A stretch of 64,000 nt of DNA. It comes from Streptomyces cynarae. GTDB taxonomy: Bacteria; Actinomycetota; Actinomycetes; Streptomycetales; Streptomycetaceae. This document shows positions 17,427 through 25,486 of this stretch, piece after piece. The position numbers were made by a program, and so were the translations under genes. Below the pieces are notes generated by a model. The model did not search any database. It was not told where the DNA came from and saw nothing but the letters and a program-made list of their open reading frames with translations. The DNA is taken from contig NZ_CP106793.1 of NCBI RefSeq assembly GCF_025642135.1, positions 4,096,001 to 4,160,000 on the forward strand. Reading direction: 5' to 3'. Each line of letters opens with the position of its first letter. Within the stretch, counting starts at the first letter, position 1.

Positions 17427-17694
17427 GCCCCTGCTCGCGGCCCTTCCGTCGGCGCAGTCCGGACGCGTGCAGCAGCCGCACCACCTCGCGGCTGGAGACC
17501 TCCACCGCACCGGCGGCCACCGCGTCGGCGTACCGGTGGGACGGCAGGTCGTAGTGATCCCGCTCGAAGGCCCGGCGCGGCACGCCCAGCCTCCCGGCGA
17601 ACGCGTGGAGTTCGTCGTACGAGACGTCGCTGATCAGATGCGACCACAGGCGACCGTGCCCCGGCCAGGCAGGAGGGTCGATGTAGACCGTCAC
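17374..17694 (-). CDS. DUF4031 domain protein
   Basis: A 106-residue protein beginning VTVYIDPPAWPGHGRLWSHL, the signature of DUF4031. It goes on with VSYDELHAFAGRLGVPRRAFERDHYDLP and ends in a basic tail. The GTG start overlaps the stop of the upstream gene as GTGA, so the two genes are translationally coupled. Its 3' end runs 53 bases into the convergent GNAT fusion gene. Function is unknown; the conserved Asp, His and Tyr residues hint at an enzyme or nuclease-like fold, but this is not established. Confidence 0.85.
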   Translation of the reverse strand: MTVYIDPPAWPGHGRLWSHLISDVSYDELHAFAGRLGVPRRAFERDHYDLPSHRYADAVAAGAVEVSSREVVRLLHASGLRRRKGREQGLSGAARTRTSPRPHSLG

Positions 17695-18074
17695 GAGGAC
17701 GTCATCCCGCCCGTCGCCCTCCCCAGCGAGCCCACCGCCGCGACCTTCACACCGGCCTGGGAGCACACCCAGTGCGGATTGGGCCCGAGTTCCGGCTCGA
17801 CGTCGAGGGCGTGCGGGTCGCCGGAGCCGCAGACCGGGCACAGCGGCCAGCGGCCGTAGCGCTCCAGGAGCGCGTCCTGGACGTCCTGAGCGACCAGGCC
17901 CGCCACGTAGTCGGCGCCGTCCGGCCACTGCTCGACCCACCATCGCCGCTGGGCCACGGAGTCCTCGACGAGTGAGACCACGTCCGCCTGGGCGACCTCG
18001 CCCGCGACCAGGTCGGCGAGCACCAGGGCGCGCGCCGCGTGCAGGGCCTGCTCCAGGGGGCTGATGGGGTCCAT
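17691..18074 (-). CDS. Conserved protein with CPVC...H zinc-ribbon-like motif
   Basis: 127 residues, MDPISPLEQALHAARAL to GRATGGMTSS. The middle is helical (VVSLVEDSVAQRRWWVEQW). The C-terminal part has CPVCGSGDPHALDVEP and a later WVCSQAGVKVA, so the three cysteines and a histidine could hold one zinc. Its stop overlaps the start of the DUF4031 gene (4 bases), so the pair is an operon. It diverges from the RpiR-type regulator with 55 bases between. No function is known to me. Confidence 0.8.
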   Translation of the reverse strand: MDPISPLEQALHAARALVLADLVAGEVAQADVVSLVEDSVAQRRWWVEQWPDGADYVAGLVAQDVQDALLERYGRWPLCPVCGSGDPHALDVEPELGPNPHWVCSQAGVKVAAVGSLGRATGGMTSS

Positions 18075-18112
18075 GCCCCTATTGTGCGCACTCTTGACCG
18101 GACGGCCGAATC

Positions 18113-18156
18113 GAAAATAGCTTTCACATGTGACCCGCGACGTGAAGGAAATTTTC
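18113..18156. promoter_or_regulatory. Two GAAA/TTTC inverted repeats at the RpiR gene start
   Basis: GAAAATAGCTTTC (18113-18125) and GAAATTTTC (18148-18156) are imperfect palindromes of the same half-site. One lies just upstream of, and one just inside, the regulator gene, behind a TTGACC box at 18094-18099. This placing fits autoregulation by the SIS-domain regulator. Confidence 0.4.
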
Positions 18157-19068
18157 GCAGGGCCGGTGGGCCCGGGGGTGCCACCCGCCCCCGCCGCCCT
18201 CGCCGCCAAGGTGCGCACCCTCGCACCGTCCATGACCCGGTCCATGCAGCGCGTCGCCGAGGCCGTCGCCGGGGACCCGGCCGGCTGCGCGGCGCTCACG
18301 GTCACCGGGCTCGCCGAACTGACCGGCACCAGCGAGGCCACCGTCGTCCGCACGGCCCGACTGCTCGGCTACCCCGGCTACCGGGACCTGCGGCTCGCCC
18401 TCGCCGGCCTCGCCGCCCAACAGCAGTCGGGCCGTGCCCCGTCCGTCACCGCGGACATCGCGGTCGACGACCCCATCGCCGACGTCGTCGCCAAGCTCGC
18501 CCACGACGAACAGCAGACCCTCGCCGACACCGCGGCCGGGCTCGACACCGTGCAGCTCGGCGCCGCCGTCGCCGCACTCGCCGCCGCCCGCCGCGTCGAC
18601 GTCTACGGCATCGGCGCCTCCGGGCTCGTCGCCCAGGACCTGGTGCAGAAGCTGCTGCGGATAGGTCTCATAGCCCACGCGCACAGCGACCCGCACCTCG
18701 CCGTCACCAACGCCGTGCAGCTGCGCGCCAAGGACGTGGCGATCGCGATCACGCACTCCGGCTCCACCGGGGACGTCATCGAACCGCTGCGCGTCGCCTT
18801 CGAGCACGGCGCGACCACCGTCGCGGTCACAGGCCGCCCGGACGGCCCGGTGTCGCAGTACGCCGACCACGTCCTGACCACGTCCACGGCCCGCGAGAGC
18901 GAGCTGCGCCCGGCCGCGATGTCGTCCCGCACCAGCCAACTGCTCGTGGTGGACTGCCTGTTCGTGGGCGTGGCGCAACGGACGTACGAGACGGCGGCGC
19001 CGGCGCTGGCCGCTTCGTACGAGGCGTTGGCGCACCGTCACCGCCCACGGGGCGGAACGAAGCGCTAG
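18130..19068 (+). CDS. MurR/RpiR family transcriptional regulator (HTH plus SIS)
   Basis: 312 residues. An N-terminal helix-turn-helix of the RpiR type is visible at about 35-105 (MTRSMQRVAEAVAGDP, LTVTGLAELTGTSEATVVRTARLLG). The SIS sugar-phosphate binding domain follows at about 135-290 (RRVDVYGIGASGLVAQDL, AIAITHSGSTGDVIEPL). The GTG start gives MTRDVKEIF. The next genes are murQ and a PTS EIIBC, so the probable effector is MurNAc-6-phosphate or a related sugar phosphate. Operator-like palindromes overlap the start. Confidence 0.93.
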   Translation: MTRDVKEIFAGPVGPGVPPAPAALAAKVRTLAPSMTRSMQRVAEAVAGDPAGCAALTVTGLAELTGTSEATVVRTARLLGYPGYRDLRLALAGLAAQQQSGRAPSVTADIAVDDPIADVVAKLAHDEQQTLADTAAGLDTVQLGAAVAALAAARRVDVYGIGASGLVAQDLVQKLLRIGLIAHAHSDPHLAVTNAVQLRAKDVAIAITHSGSTGDVIEPLRVAFEHGATTVAVTGRPDGPVSQYADHVLTTSTARESELRPAAMSSRTSQLLVVDCLFVGVAQRTYETAAPALAASYEALAHRHRPRGGTKR

Positions 19069-19069
19069 G

Positions 19070-19225
19070 GTCTTTCGTTTGGATCAGGCCGGATCAGGGA
19101 GCGGGGCCTGGTGCCGTGCATCGCAAGGCGGAGGAGGGCGCCATGGCGGAGCCATGGCAACCGACGACAACGCGGCGAGGCGCGGTGCCAGCTCCCGCGA
19201 GCCCGGCATGATCCAAACGAGAGGC
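19070..19225. mobile_element. MITE-like palindromic element
   Basis: The 22-bp ends, TCTTTCGTTTGGATCAGGCC.. (19071-19092) and the inverse at 19203-19224, match at 19 of 22 positions when reversed. The interior of about 110 bases encodes nothing convincing and can fold on itself. It starts two bases after the regulator stop and ends about 57 bases before murQ. Such non-autonomous palindromic elements are, from memory, common between Streptomyces genes. No target-site duplication could be seen clearly. Confidence 0.7.
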
Positions 19226-19281
19226 CCCAGCCGTTCCCTCCTCCTTCCAGAGCAGTGCCGCACCGGAAACGAGCCGCCCTC

Positions 19282-20217
19282 ATGACCTCCTCGTCCCACC
19301 CCCGCGATCTCCGCGCCGAGCTGGAGACGCTGACCACCGAGGCGTTCCGTCCCGAGCTGGCCGAGATCGACCGGCTGCCGACGCTGGAGATCGCGCACCT
19401 GATGAACGGCGAGGACGCCACCGTGCCCGCCGCGGTCGCCGCACGGCTGCCGCAGATCGCCGCCGCGATCGACGCCATCGCCGAGCGGATGGCCCTCGGC
19501 GGCCGGCTCGTCTACGCGGGCGCGGGGACCGCCGGGCGGCTCGGCGTCCTGGACGCGTCGGAGTGCCCGCCGACCTTCGACACGGACCCCTCCCAGGTCG
19601 TGGGCCTGATCGCGGGCGGCCCGGGCGCCATGGTGACGTCGGTCGAGGGCGCGGAGGACTCAAGGGAGCTGGCGGCGAAGGACCTCGACGCGCTGGAGCT
19701 GACGGCCCGTGACACGGTGGTCGGCGTCTCGGCGTCGGGGCGCACGCCCTACGCGGTCGGCGCGGTGGAGCACGCCCGGGCGCGGGGCGCGCTGACGGTC
19801 GGTCTGTCGTGCAACGCGGACAGCGCGCTCGCGGCCGCCGCCGACCACGGCATCGAGATCGTGGTCGGCCCCGAACTGCTGACCGGCTCGACGCGGCTGA
19901 AGGCGGGCACGGCGCAGAAGCTGGTCCTCAACATGCTCTCGACGATCACGATGATCCGCCTCGGCAAGACGTACGGGAACCTGATGGTCGACGTGCGCGC
20001 CTCCAACGACAAGCTGCGCGCCCGCTCCCACCGCATCGTGGCGCTGGCGACCGGCGCGGGCGACGAGGAGATCGAGCGTGCCCTCGCGGCCACGGGCGGC
20101 GAGGTCAAGAACGCGATCCTCACCATCCTGGGCGGCGTGGACGGCGCGACGGCGAAACGTCTCCTCACGGAGAGCGGAGGGCATCTGCGCGCGGCACTTG
20201 AGAAGTCGGCCGGCTGA
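19282..20217 (+). CDS. murQ: N-acetylmuramic acid 6-phosphate etherase
   Basis: 311 residues of the MurQ family, which cleaves the D-lactyl ether of MurNAc-6-phosphate to give GlcNAc-6-phosphate and lactate. The SIS fold is shown by GGRLVYAGAGTAGRLGVLDASE (about 74-95, visible as YAGAGTAGRLG), then ECPPTFDT, the IAGG loop, EDS near 128, and VGVSASGRTPYAVGA. The C-terminal helical part has NLMVDVRASNDKLRARS. Length is normal. ATG start. With the EIIBC gene 78 bases downstream and the RpiR regulator upstream it forms a MurNAc uptake and recycling unit; GlcNAc-6-P would then pass to nagA in this window. Confidence 0.97.
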   Translation: MTSSSHPRDLRAELETLTTEAFRPELAEIDRLPTLEIAHLMNGEDATVPAAVAARLPQIAAAIDAIAERMALGGRLVYAGAGTAGRLGVLDASECPPTFDTDPSQVVGLIAGGPGAMVTSVEGAEDSRELAAKDLDALELTARDTVVGVSASGRTPYAVGAVEHARARGALTVGLSCNADSALAAAADHGIEIVVGPELLTGSTRLKAGTAQKLVLNMLSTITMIRLGKTYGNLMVDVRASNDKLRARSHRIVALATGAGDEEIERALAATGGEVKNAILTILGGVDGATAKRLLTESGGHLRAALEKSAG

Positions 20218-20295
20218 GCCACCTTTCGGTGGAGAGCGGCGCAGGCTTCCGCGCGGCGCCCACCTCGGTGCTTTCACGGACCGCACCCTCGACCC

Positions 20296-21666
20296 GTGCC
20301 CAGTACCTCATACGCCGCCACCGCCGCCGCGCTGCTCCCCCTGGTCGGCGGCCCCGCGAACGTCACCTCCGTCGCCCACTGCATGACCCGACTGCGGCTG
20401 GGCCTGACCGACCGATCCCTCGTGGACGAGGACGCCCTGCGCGCGTTGCCCGAGGTGCTGGGAGTGGTGGACGACGACACGTACCAGATCGTGCTCGGGC
20501 CGGGGAAGGCCGCACAGGTCACGGCGGAGTTCGAGGTCCTCGTCCGTACGAGCGCCGATGAACCGGCCGCGCGGGGAGCCGCGTTGAAGGAGGCCCGGCG
20601 GCAGCGCAACGCCACTCCCGGCAAGATCCTCCTGCGTCGCGTGGCGAACGTCTTCGTGCCGCTGATCCCGGCCCTCATCGGATGCGGCGTCATCGCAGGC
20701 GCGACGGGCCTGCTCCTCAACCTGCGCCTGCTGCCGTCCGTCACCCCCGCCCTCACCACCCTCTCCTCCGCCTTCATGGCCCTGATCGCGGTCTTCGTGG
20801 GCCACAACACGGCGAAGGAGTTCGGCGGCACTCCGGTACTGGGCGGCGCGGTCGCCGCGGTCGTGGTCTACCCCGGGGTCGCCAAGGTCACCGTGCTGGG
20901 GGCGGCCCTCGCCCCCGGCCAGGGCGGGGTGCTGGGCGCCCTGGCCGCCGCGCTCCTCGCGACGTGCGTCGAGAAGTGGTGCCGCACCTGGGTCCCGGCC
21001 ACCCTGGACGTCCTGCTGACCCCGACGCTCACGGTGCTGGTCCCCGGCCTGGTGACGCTCTACGTCCTGATGTACGCGGCCGGAGCGGCGGCGAGCGCCA
21101 TCGGCACGGCGGCGAACTGGCTCCTGTCGACCACGGGCGCGGCAGCGGGCCTGGTCCTCGGCGGCATGTTCCTCCCCCTGGTGATGCTGGGCCTGCACCA
21201 GGCCCTGATCCCGATCCACACCACCCTCATCGAACAGCAGGGCTCCACGGTCCTGCTCCCCCTCCTGGCGATGGCGGGCGCGGGACAGGTGGGCGCGGCC
21301 CTGGCGGTCTACGTCCGCCTCCGCCACGACCTCTCCCTCCGTACGACCATCCGCTCGGCCCTCCCCGCGGGCCTCCTGGGCGTCGGCGAGCCCCTGATCT
21401 ACGGCGTCTCGCTACCGCTCGGCCGCCCGTTCCTCACGGCGTGCGTCGGCGGTGCGGCGGGCGGAGCGTTCGTCGGCGGTTTCGCGATGCTCGGCTACAA
21501 GGTGGGCGCGACGGCGATCGGACCGTCCGGATGGGCACTGTTCCCGCTGCTGGCAGGGAACAGGGGGCCGGGGGTGACGGCGGCGATCTACGGAGGCGGG
21601 CTGCTGACGGGGTACGCGGTGGGCTTCGCGACGACCTACGCGTTCGGCTTCACGCGGCGGACGTAG
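20296..21666 (+). CDS. PTS EIIBC component, probable MurNAc transporter
   Basis: 456 residues. The EIIB domain is residues 1-85, with the phosphocysteine in AHCMTRLRLGL near residue 29. A linker leads to an EIIC membrane domain with about ten hydrophobic segments (VFVPLIPALIGCGVIAG, LLGVGEPLIYGVSLP is the hallmark GEPLIYG loop near 365). No EIIA domain is fused, so a separate EIIA-Glc (Crr) would be needed. The arrangement with murQ makes MurNAc (MurP) the likely substrate, though other glucosides cannot be excluded. The GTG start lies 78 bases after murQ. Confidence 0.92.
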   Translation: MPSTSYAATAAALLPLVGGPANVTSVAHCMTRLRLGLTDRSLVDEDALRALPEVLGVVDDDTYQIVLGPGKAAQVTAEFEVLVRTSADEPAARGAALKEARRQRNATPGKILLRRVANVFVPLIPALIGCGVIAGATGLLLNLRLLPSVTPALTTLSSAFMALIAVFVGHNTAKEFGGTPVLGGAVAAVVVYPGVAKVTVLGAALAPGQGGVLGALAAALLATCVEKWCRTWVPATLDVLLTPTLTVLVPGLVTLYVLMYAAGAAASAIGTAANWLLSTTGAAAGLVLGGMFLPLVMLGLHQALIPIHTTLIEQQGSTVLLPLLAMAGAGQVGAALAVYVRLRHDLSLRTTIRSALPAGLLGVGEPLIYGVSLPLGRPFLTACVGGAAGGAFVGGFAMLGYKVGATAIGPSGWALFPLLAGNRGPGVTAAIYGGGLLTGYAVGFATTYAFGFTRRT

Positions 21667-21841
21667 CCCGTAGGTGCGAGGCGTCACCATCGCGGGCCGC
21701 TCCGGGTGTGCGGTGCGCGAAGTGCAACAGTCCTCGGGAAAATGTCGCACTGCGCGCGGGCACCCGGTGCGCGTCGACGGCTCGTCCGAGCACCGGTCCA
21801 GGGCACCCACGAGTCCTGGTCGAGTGCCGTCCGCGCGTTGC

Positions 21842-22483
21842 TCACCGGTCCGGCTGCGGCGCCGCGTCGCTGCGGCGCCGGTGCACATGGCGACCGATGA
21901 GGATCAATAGCAGTACGGCCATGGCTATCAGCAGGTACAGCTCGTAGCGCTGGATCGCCGGGTACAGCGTGTCCAGGTGGGCTCCGGCCAGGCCGCCGAA
22001 CGTGACCCAGGCGCCGACCCACAGGGCCGCGCCCAGGGCGTTGAAGGCCAGGAAGCGGCGCCAGGACATTCCGGCCATCCCGGCGATGATCCCGTTCGCC
22101 TGGCGCAGGCCCTCGATGAACCTGGCCACGGTGACCACCTTGCCCCCGTGCCGAATGAAGAAGCCTTCCGCCTTCTTCACGCGGGCCGGGGTGAGCAGCA
22201 CGTAGCGGCCGTAGCGCTCGACGAGCCTGTGGCCGCCGAAGCGGCCGATGGCGTAGCCGACGTTGTCACCGAGCACGGCGGCGCAGAAGGCGATGACCGC
22301 CACCAGGACGATGTTCAGCCGGCCCGCGCCCGCGTAGACGGCGGCGACGATCAGGATCGTCTCGCCGGGCACGGGCACGCCGAAGTCCTCGATGAACACC
22401 AGGCCGGCGACCGCCAGGTAGCCCCAGTGGTCCAGGATCGGGGCGACGTCGGCCAGGACTCCGGGAAGCGGGGGCTGTGTCAT
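21842..22483 (-). CDS. DedA family membrane protein
   Basis: 213 residues with five to six hydrophobic helices. Family marks are EDFGVPVPGETILIVAA (about 30-45), a GDNVGYAIGRFGG segment, and the arginine-rich loop VARFIEGLRQANGIIAGMAGM. DedA proteins are lipid-handling or proton-coupled inner-membrane proteins, some of them flippases. The ATG (MTQPPLPG) has GGGAGA upstream; a longer ORF adds 13 residues. It converges with the EIIBC gene. The gap of about 175 bases between them shows no clear terminator. Confidence 0.93.
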   Translation of the reverse strand: MTQPPLPGVLADVAPILDHWGYLAVAGLVFIEDFGVPVPGETILIVAAVYAGAGRLNIVLVAVIAFCAAVLGDNVGYAIGRFGGHRLVERYGRYVLLTPARVKKAEGFFIRHGGKVVTVARFIEGLRQANGIIAGMAGMSWRRFLAFNALGAALWVGAWVTFGGLAGAHLDTLYPAIQRYELYLLIAMAVLLLILIGRHVHRRRSDAAPQPDR

Positions 22484-22566
22484 CGGCGGTCTCCCGTGCG
22501 GCTGGGCATGAGCTGTCGGCACCGGTTTCCATGGTCCTGCACGGCCGCGCGGCGCGAGCGGGACGG

Positions 22567-23712
22567 TCAGGCTTCCGTGGCGACGAGTTGGTCGACCAGG
22601 CGGCGGGCCTGGGTGAGCAGGGTGCCGTAGGTGGCGACCTCGCCGGGGTCGTCCGGTACCGAGCAGGCCAGGTGCCGGCGCAGTTCGTCATGCGTGTCGC
22701 GCAGCTTGCGCACGGCTTGGCGGAGCTCGTGGTCGTCCTGGGTGCCGAAGCGGCTGTCGCAGTAGAGCTGGAGCGCCTGCGCGGTCTGGTGCAGGAAGTC
22801 GGCGTAGCGGCGGGCGGCGGAGGGGTCCGGCCGGGCCGCCGGGCGGTCCTCGGACGCGGCCTCCAGGACCGCCCTGGTGACCCCGGCGGTGTGCACGGCG
22901 GCGTAGTCCAGGACCACGACCGCGTCGTCGTAGTCCTTGCCCGGCGCGGAGAGTGCGCGTGAGCGGCGGCGGAGGTTGACGCGCATGCTCTCCCGGCTCC
23001 AGCCGATCGCGGAGCGGGCCTGTTCCACCAGGCGTTCCAGGCGCAGCGCCCGCTCGTGCCAGGTGGCGGCCTCGTCGGCGTCCCACCGGTCCTCGGCCAT
23101 CCCGTCGGCCACCGCCTGGAGGATGTCGTGGGCCTCCCCCGCGGCGTCCTGGAGGGCCGCCCGGCTGTCGCGCAGATAGACCGGGGGCCGGATCAGCGCG
23201 TTGACGGTGATCCCGACCAGGGCGCCGAAGACCGCCTCGGCGATCCGCGCGGCCGAGGTGGCGAGGGTGACCTGCCCGTTGGTCAGGACGAACAGCGCGC
23301 CGGTGGCCGCGTAGATGCCCTGGCTGCCCAGGCGCTGCCAGTGACCCAGGAGCACCACCGTGGGCAGCACCAGCGCCATGGCGGTCATCGTGTTGTGCAG
23401 CAGCAGTGCCACCCCTGTCGCGACGACCGTGCCGGTGGCGATCGCCGCGAGCTGCTGCAGCCCGCGTGCGATCGACCGGTACACGGTCGACTCCACCAGG
23501 ACGACCGCCACCCAGGGCGCCACGAAGGCCACCGGGGCCTTCAGCCACCAGCCCGCCACGGCCCAGGCCACCCAGGCGGCCAGCGCCGCCTTCAGCGCCT
23601 GGACGACGATGTCCCGCTCCCGGCCGGGTTCCTCCCAGGCCCGCCGCACCGCCTGGCCGGCCGTCTGCAGCCAGTGCCACACCGGCTGGATCACCGTTCG
23701 CTTCCCTCTCAT
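22567..23712 (-). CDS. FUSC family membrane protein (aromatic-acid exporter type)
   Basis: 381 residues. The N-terminal half has about six membrane helices (ALKAALAAWVAWAVAGWWL, APWVAVVLVESTVYRSIARG, LVGITVNALIRPP), with the R-G-L-Q-Q-x-x-A-x-x-x-G-T pattern of the FUSC fold. The cytoplasmic C-terminal half is helical and charged (EAHDILQAVADGMA, ALRLERLVEQARS). Such proteins are putative exporters or resistance pumps. ATG starts the ORF, but a GTG six codons later (MIQPVWHW) has a better ribosome site, GAGGGA, eight bases ahead. It lies upstream of dedA on the same strand, 83 bases apart. Confidence 0.88.
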   Translation of the reverse strand: MRGKRTVIQPVWHWLQTAGQAVRRAWEEPGRERDIVVQALKAALAAWVAWAVAGWWLKAPVAFVAPWVAVVLVESTVYRSIARGLQQLAAIATGTVVATGVALLLHNTMTAMALVLPTVVLLGHWQRLGSQGIYAATGALFVLTNGQVTLATSAARIAEAVFGALVGITVNALIRPPVYLRDSRAALQDAAGEAHDILQAVADGMAEDRWDADEAATWHERALRLERLVEQARSAIGWSRESMRVNLRRRSRALSAPGKDYDDAVVVLDYAAVHTAGVTRAVLEAASEDRPAARPDPSAARRYADFLHQTAQALQLYCDSRFGTQDDHELRQAVRKLRDTHDELRRHLACSVPDDPGEVATYGTLLTQARRLVDQLVATEA

Positions 23713-23798
23713 GGCAACCCAGGTGCCACGGGGCTCGCGATGAATTCCCCTTCGGCCGCAGGTGAGCTGCGGTGGCCGGTTCCGGAGCGGGTACCGGC

Positions 23799-25351
23799 TC
23801 AGCGCAGCAGCGGCAGCGCCGGGAACTCGTGCCCCTCCCAGATGCGCCGCGACGCCTCCTCCGGGTATGCGGTGACCGTCGGCTCCACGTCCAGCACCTG
23901 CACCAGCCGGCGCTCGGCGTCGTACGCCGGCCAGCCCGGGTCGCCCGTCCTCGCGAACGTGGTCCAGGAGGTGCGGAAGCGGGAGGCCAGCGCCTCGGCC
24001 TCCGGGCCGGGTTCCCCGTCCCCGAACAGCAGGGAGCCGAGGTCCGCCGTGAACGTGCCGAACAACAGCGGGATGTCGAGACCGTGGCAGGCGCGCAGGA
24101 CGCCTCCGCTGCCCGGCGCCGGCCAGGTCAGTTCGTACGCGTACGCACGGCCGCCCCCGGCCACCTGCGCCTCGGCCAGGTGCAGGGTGGGCATGCGGAA
24201 GAGCCAGTCCGACTGGATCCGTTCGTACAGCTCGTCGGGCGCGGCGTCGGGGAACGCTGCGCGGTAGGCGGCCTCGCCGTCCGGGCCCGGAGCGAACAGG
24301 CGCAGGGCTCCCGTCACCTGCTCGTCGGTGATCCGGCCGAGCATGCCGCCGAGGACCAGGAAGAGCTGGTACTCCTCCCGGTTGTGCCCGGTGATCAGCT
24401 CGACGTCCCGGCCCGCCCCGTCCGCCAGCGCCCGCCAGGGTGTGGTGGGCAGCACCTCGCCGTCGACGACCGGCGAGAAGGGGGTCACCGTCGGCGCGAC
24501 CTGTCCCCAGCGGTCCTGGTGCTGGAGCATCTTCGCGCTCAGCGCCTGACCCGCGTCGGTCAGCCGGCGCGGGTCCACGGCCGACAGGTCGGCGGCCGTG
24601 GGGCGCAGGCCCGCCTCCGCGGCGATGGCGGTCGCGAGGTCACGGGCCAGTTCGTCGGAGAAGTACGTGCCCGGCACGCTCTGGGCGATCGCCCGCCGGA
24701 ACAGGCCGGCCGCGCGGGGCATGGCCAGCAGCGCGGCGACGGAGCCGGCGCCCGCCGACTCGCCGAAGACGGTTACCTGCTCCGGGTCGCCGCCGAATGC
24801 CTCGATGTTGTCCCGCACCCACTCCAGGGCCGCGACCTGGTCCAGCAGACCGCGGTTGGCGGGGGCGCCCTCGATGCGGGCGAACCCCTCGATGCCGACG
24901 CGGTAGTTGAAGGTGACGACGACGAGGTCGCCGTCGCGGGCGATGTGCCGGGCGTCGTAGCCGGGGCTGCCCGCATGGCCGAGTTTGTAGGCGCCGCCGT
25001 AGATCCACACCATCACGGGGCGGCGGGCGGCCGGATCGGGGTCTGGTGTCCAGACGTTGGCGGTCAGCCAGTCGTCGCCGAGGGACGCGTCCAGGACGCC
25101 GGTACGGCCCAGGAAGGCCGTCTCCTGCGGGGGCGGCGGCCCGAACGCGTACGCCTCCCGGGTGCCCTCCCAGGCCCGTACCCGGCGGGGCGCCCGGAAG
25201 CGCCCCTCCCCCACCGGCGGCTCGGCGAACGGTATCCCGCGGAACACCGCGAGACCGTCCTCCCGGCGCCCGCGCACCGCGCCGCCGCGGTGCGCACCAC
25301 GGGCCCGGTCTCGTCGTCGGCGCTCGGCGTGCGGGATTCGGCTGTCGTCAT
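23799..25351 (-). pseudogene. Carboxylesterase type B (N-terminal frameshift as sequenced)
   Basis: A type B carboxylesterase of about 517 residues. The nucleophile motif is FGESAGAGS, the oxyanion-loop region is VMVWIYGGAY, and the acid/His regions are ITGHNREEYQ and ACHGLDIPLLFG. The ORF start MTTAESRTPSADDETGPVV is in one frame and GAVRGRREDGLAVFRGIPFAEPP in another. One missing G near 25284 explains the break. The rest is intact, so a functional enzyme is likely in the organism. Substrate is unknown; family members hydrolyse carboxylic esters. It is transcribed in the same direction as the MFS gene, 135 bases apart. Confidence 0.87.
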
Positions 25352-25486
25352 CGTGTGACCTCCAACTTGTCGCCGGTACGGCCCCTCGTCCGGGTGCCGT
25401 GGAACACGTGGTGCACGGACGGCCGGGCGGCCGCACAGCCCGCTGGAGCGGGGCCGCGACCGCCCGACCTGACGATCAGTTGGACT

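Noticed and set aside
18039..19211. 390-residue Arg-rich ORF in frame 3 over the RpiR gene
   Set aside because: It is a shadow frame of the regulator with the usual R/P/A/G composition.
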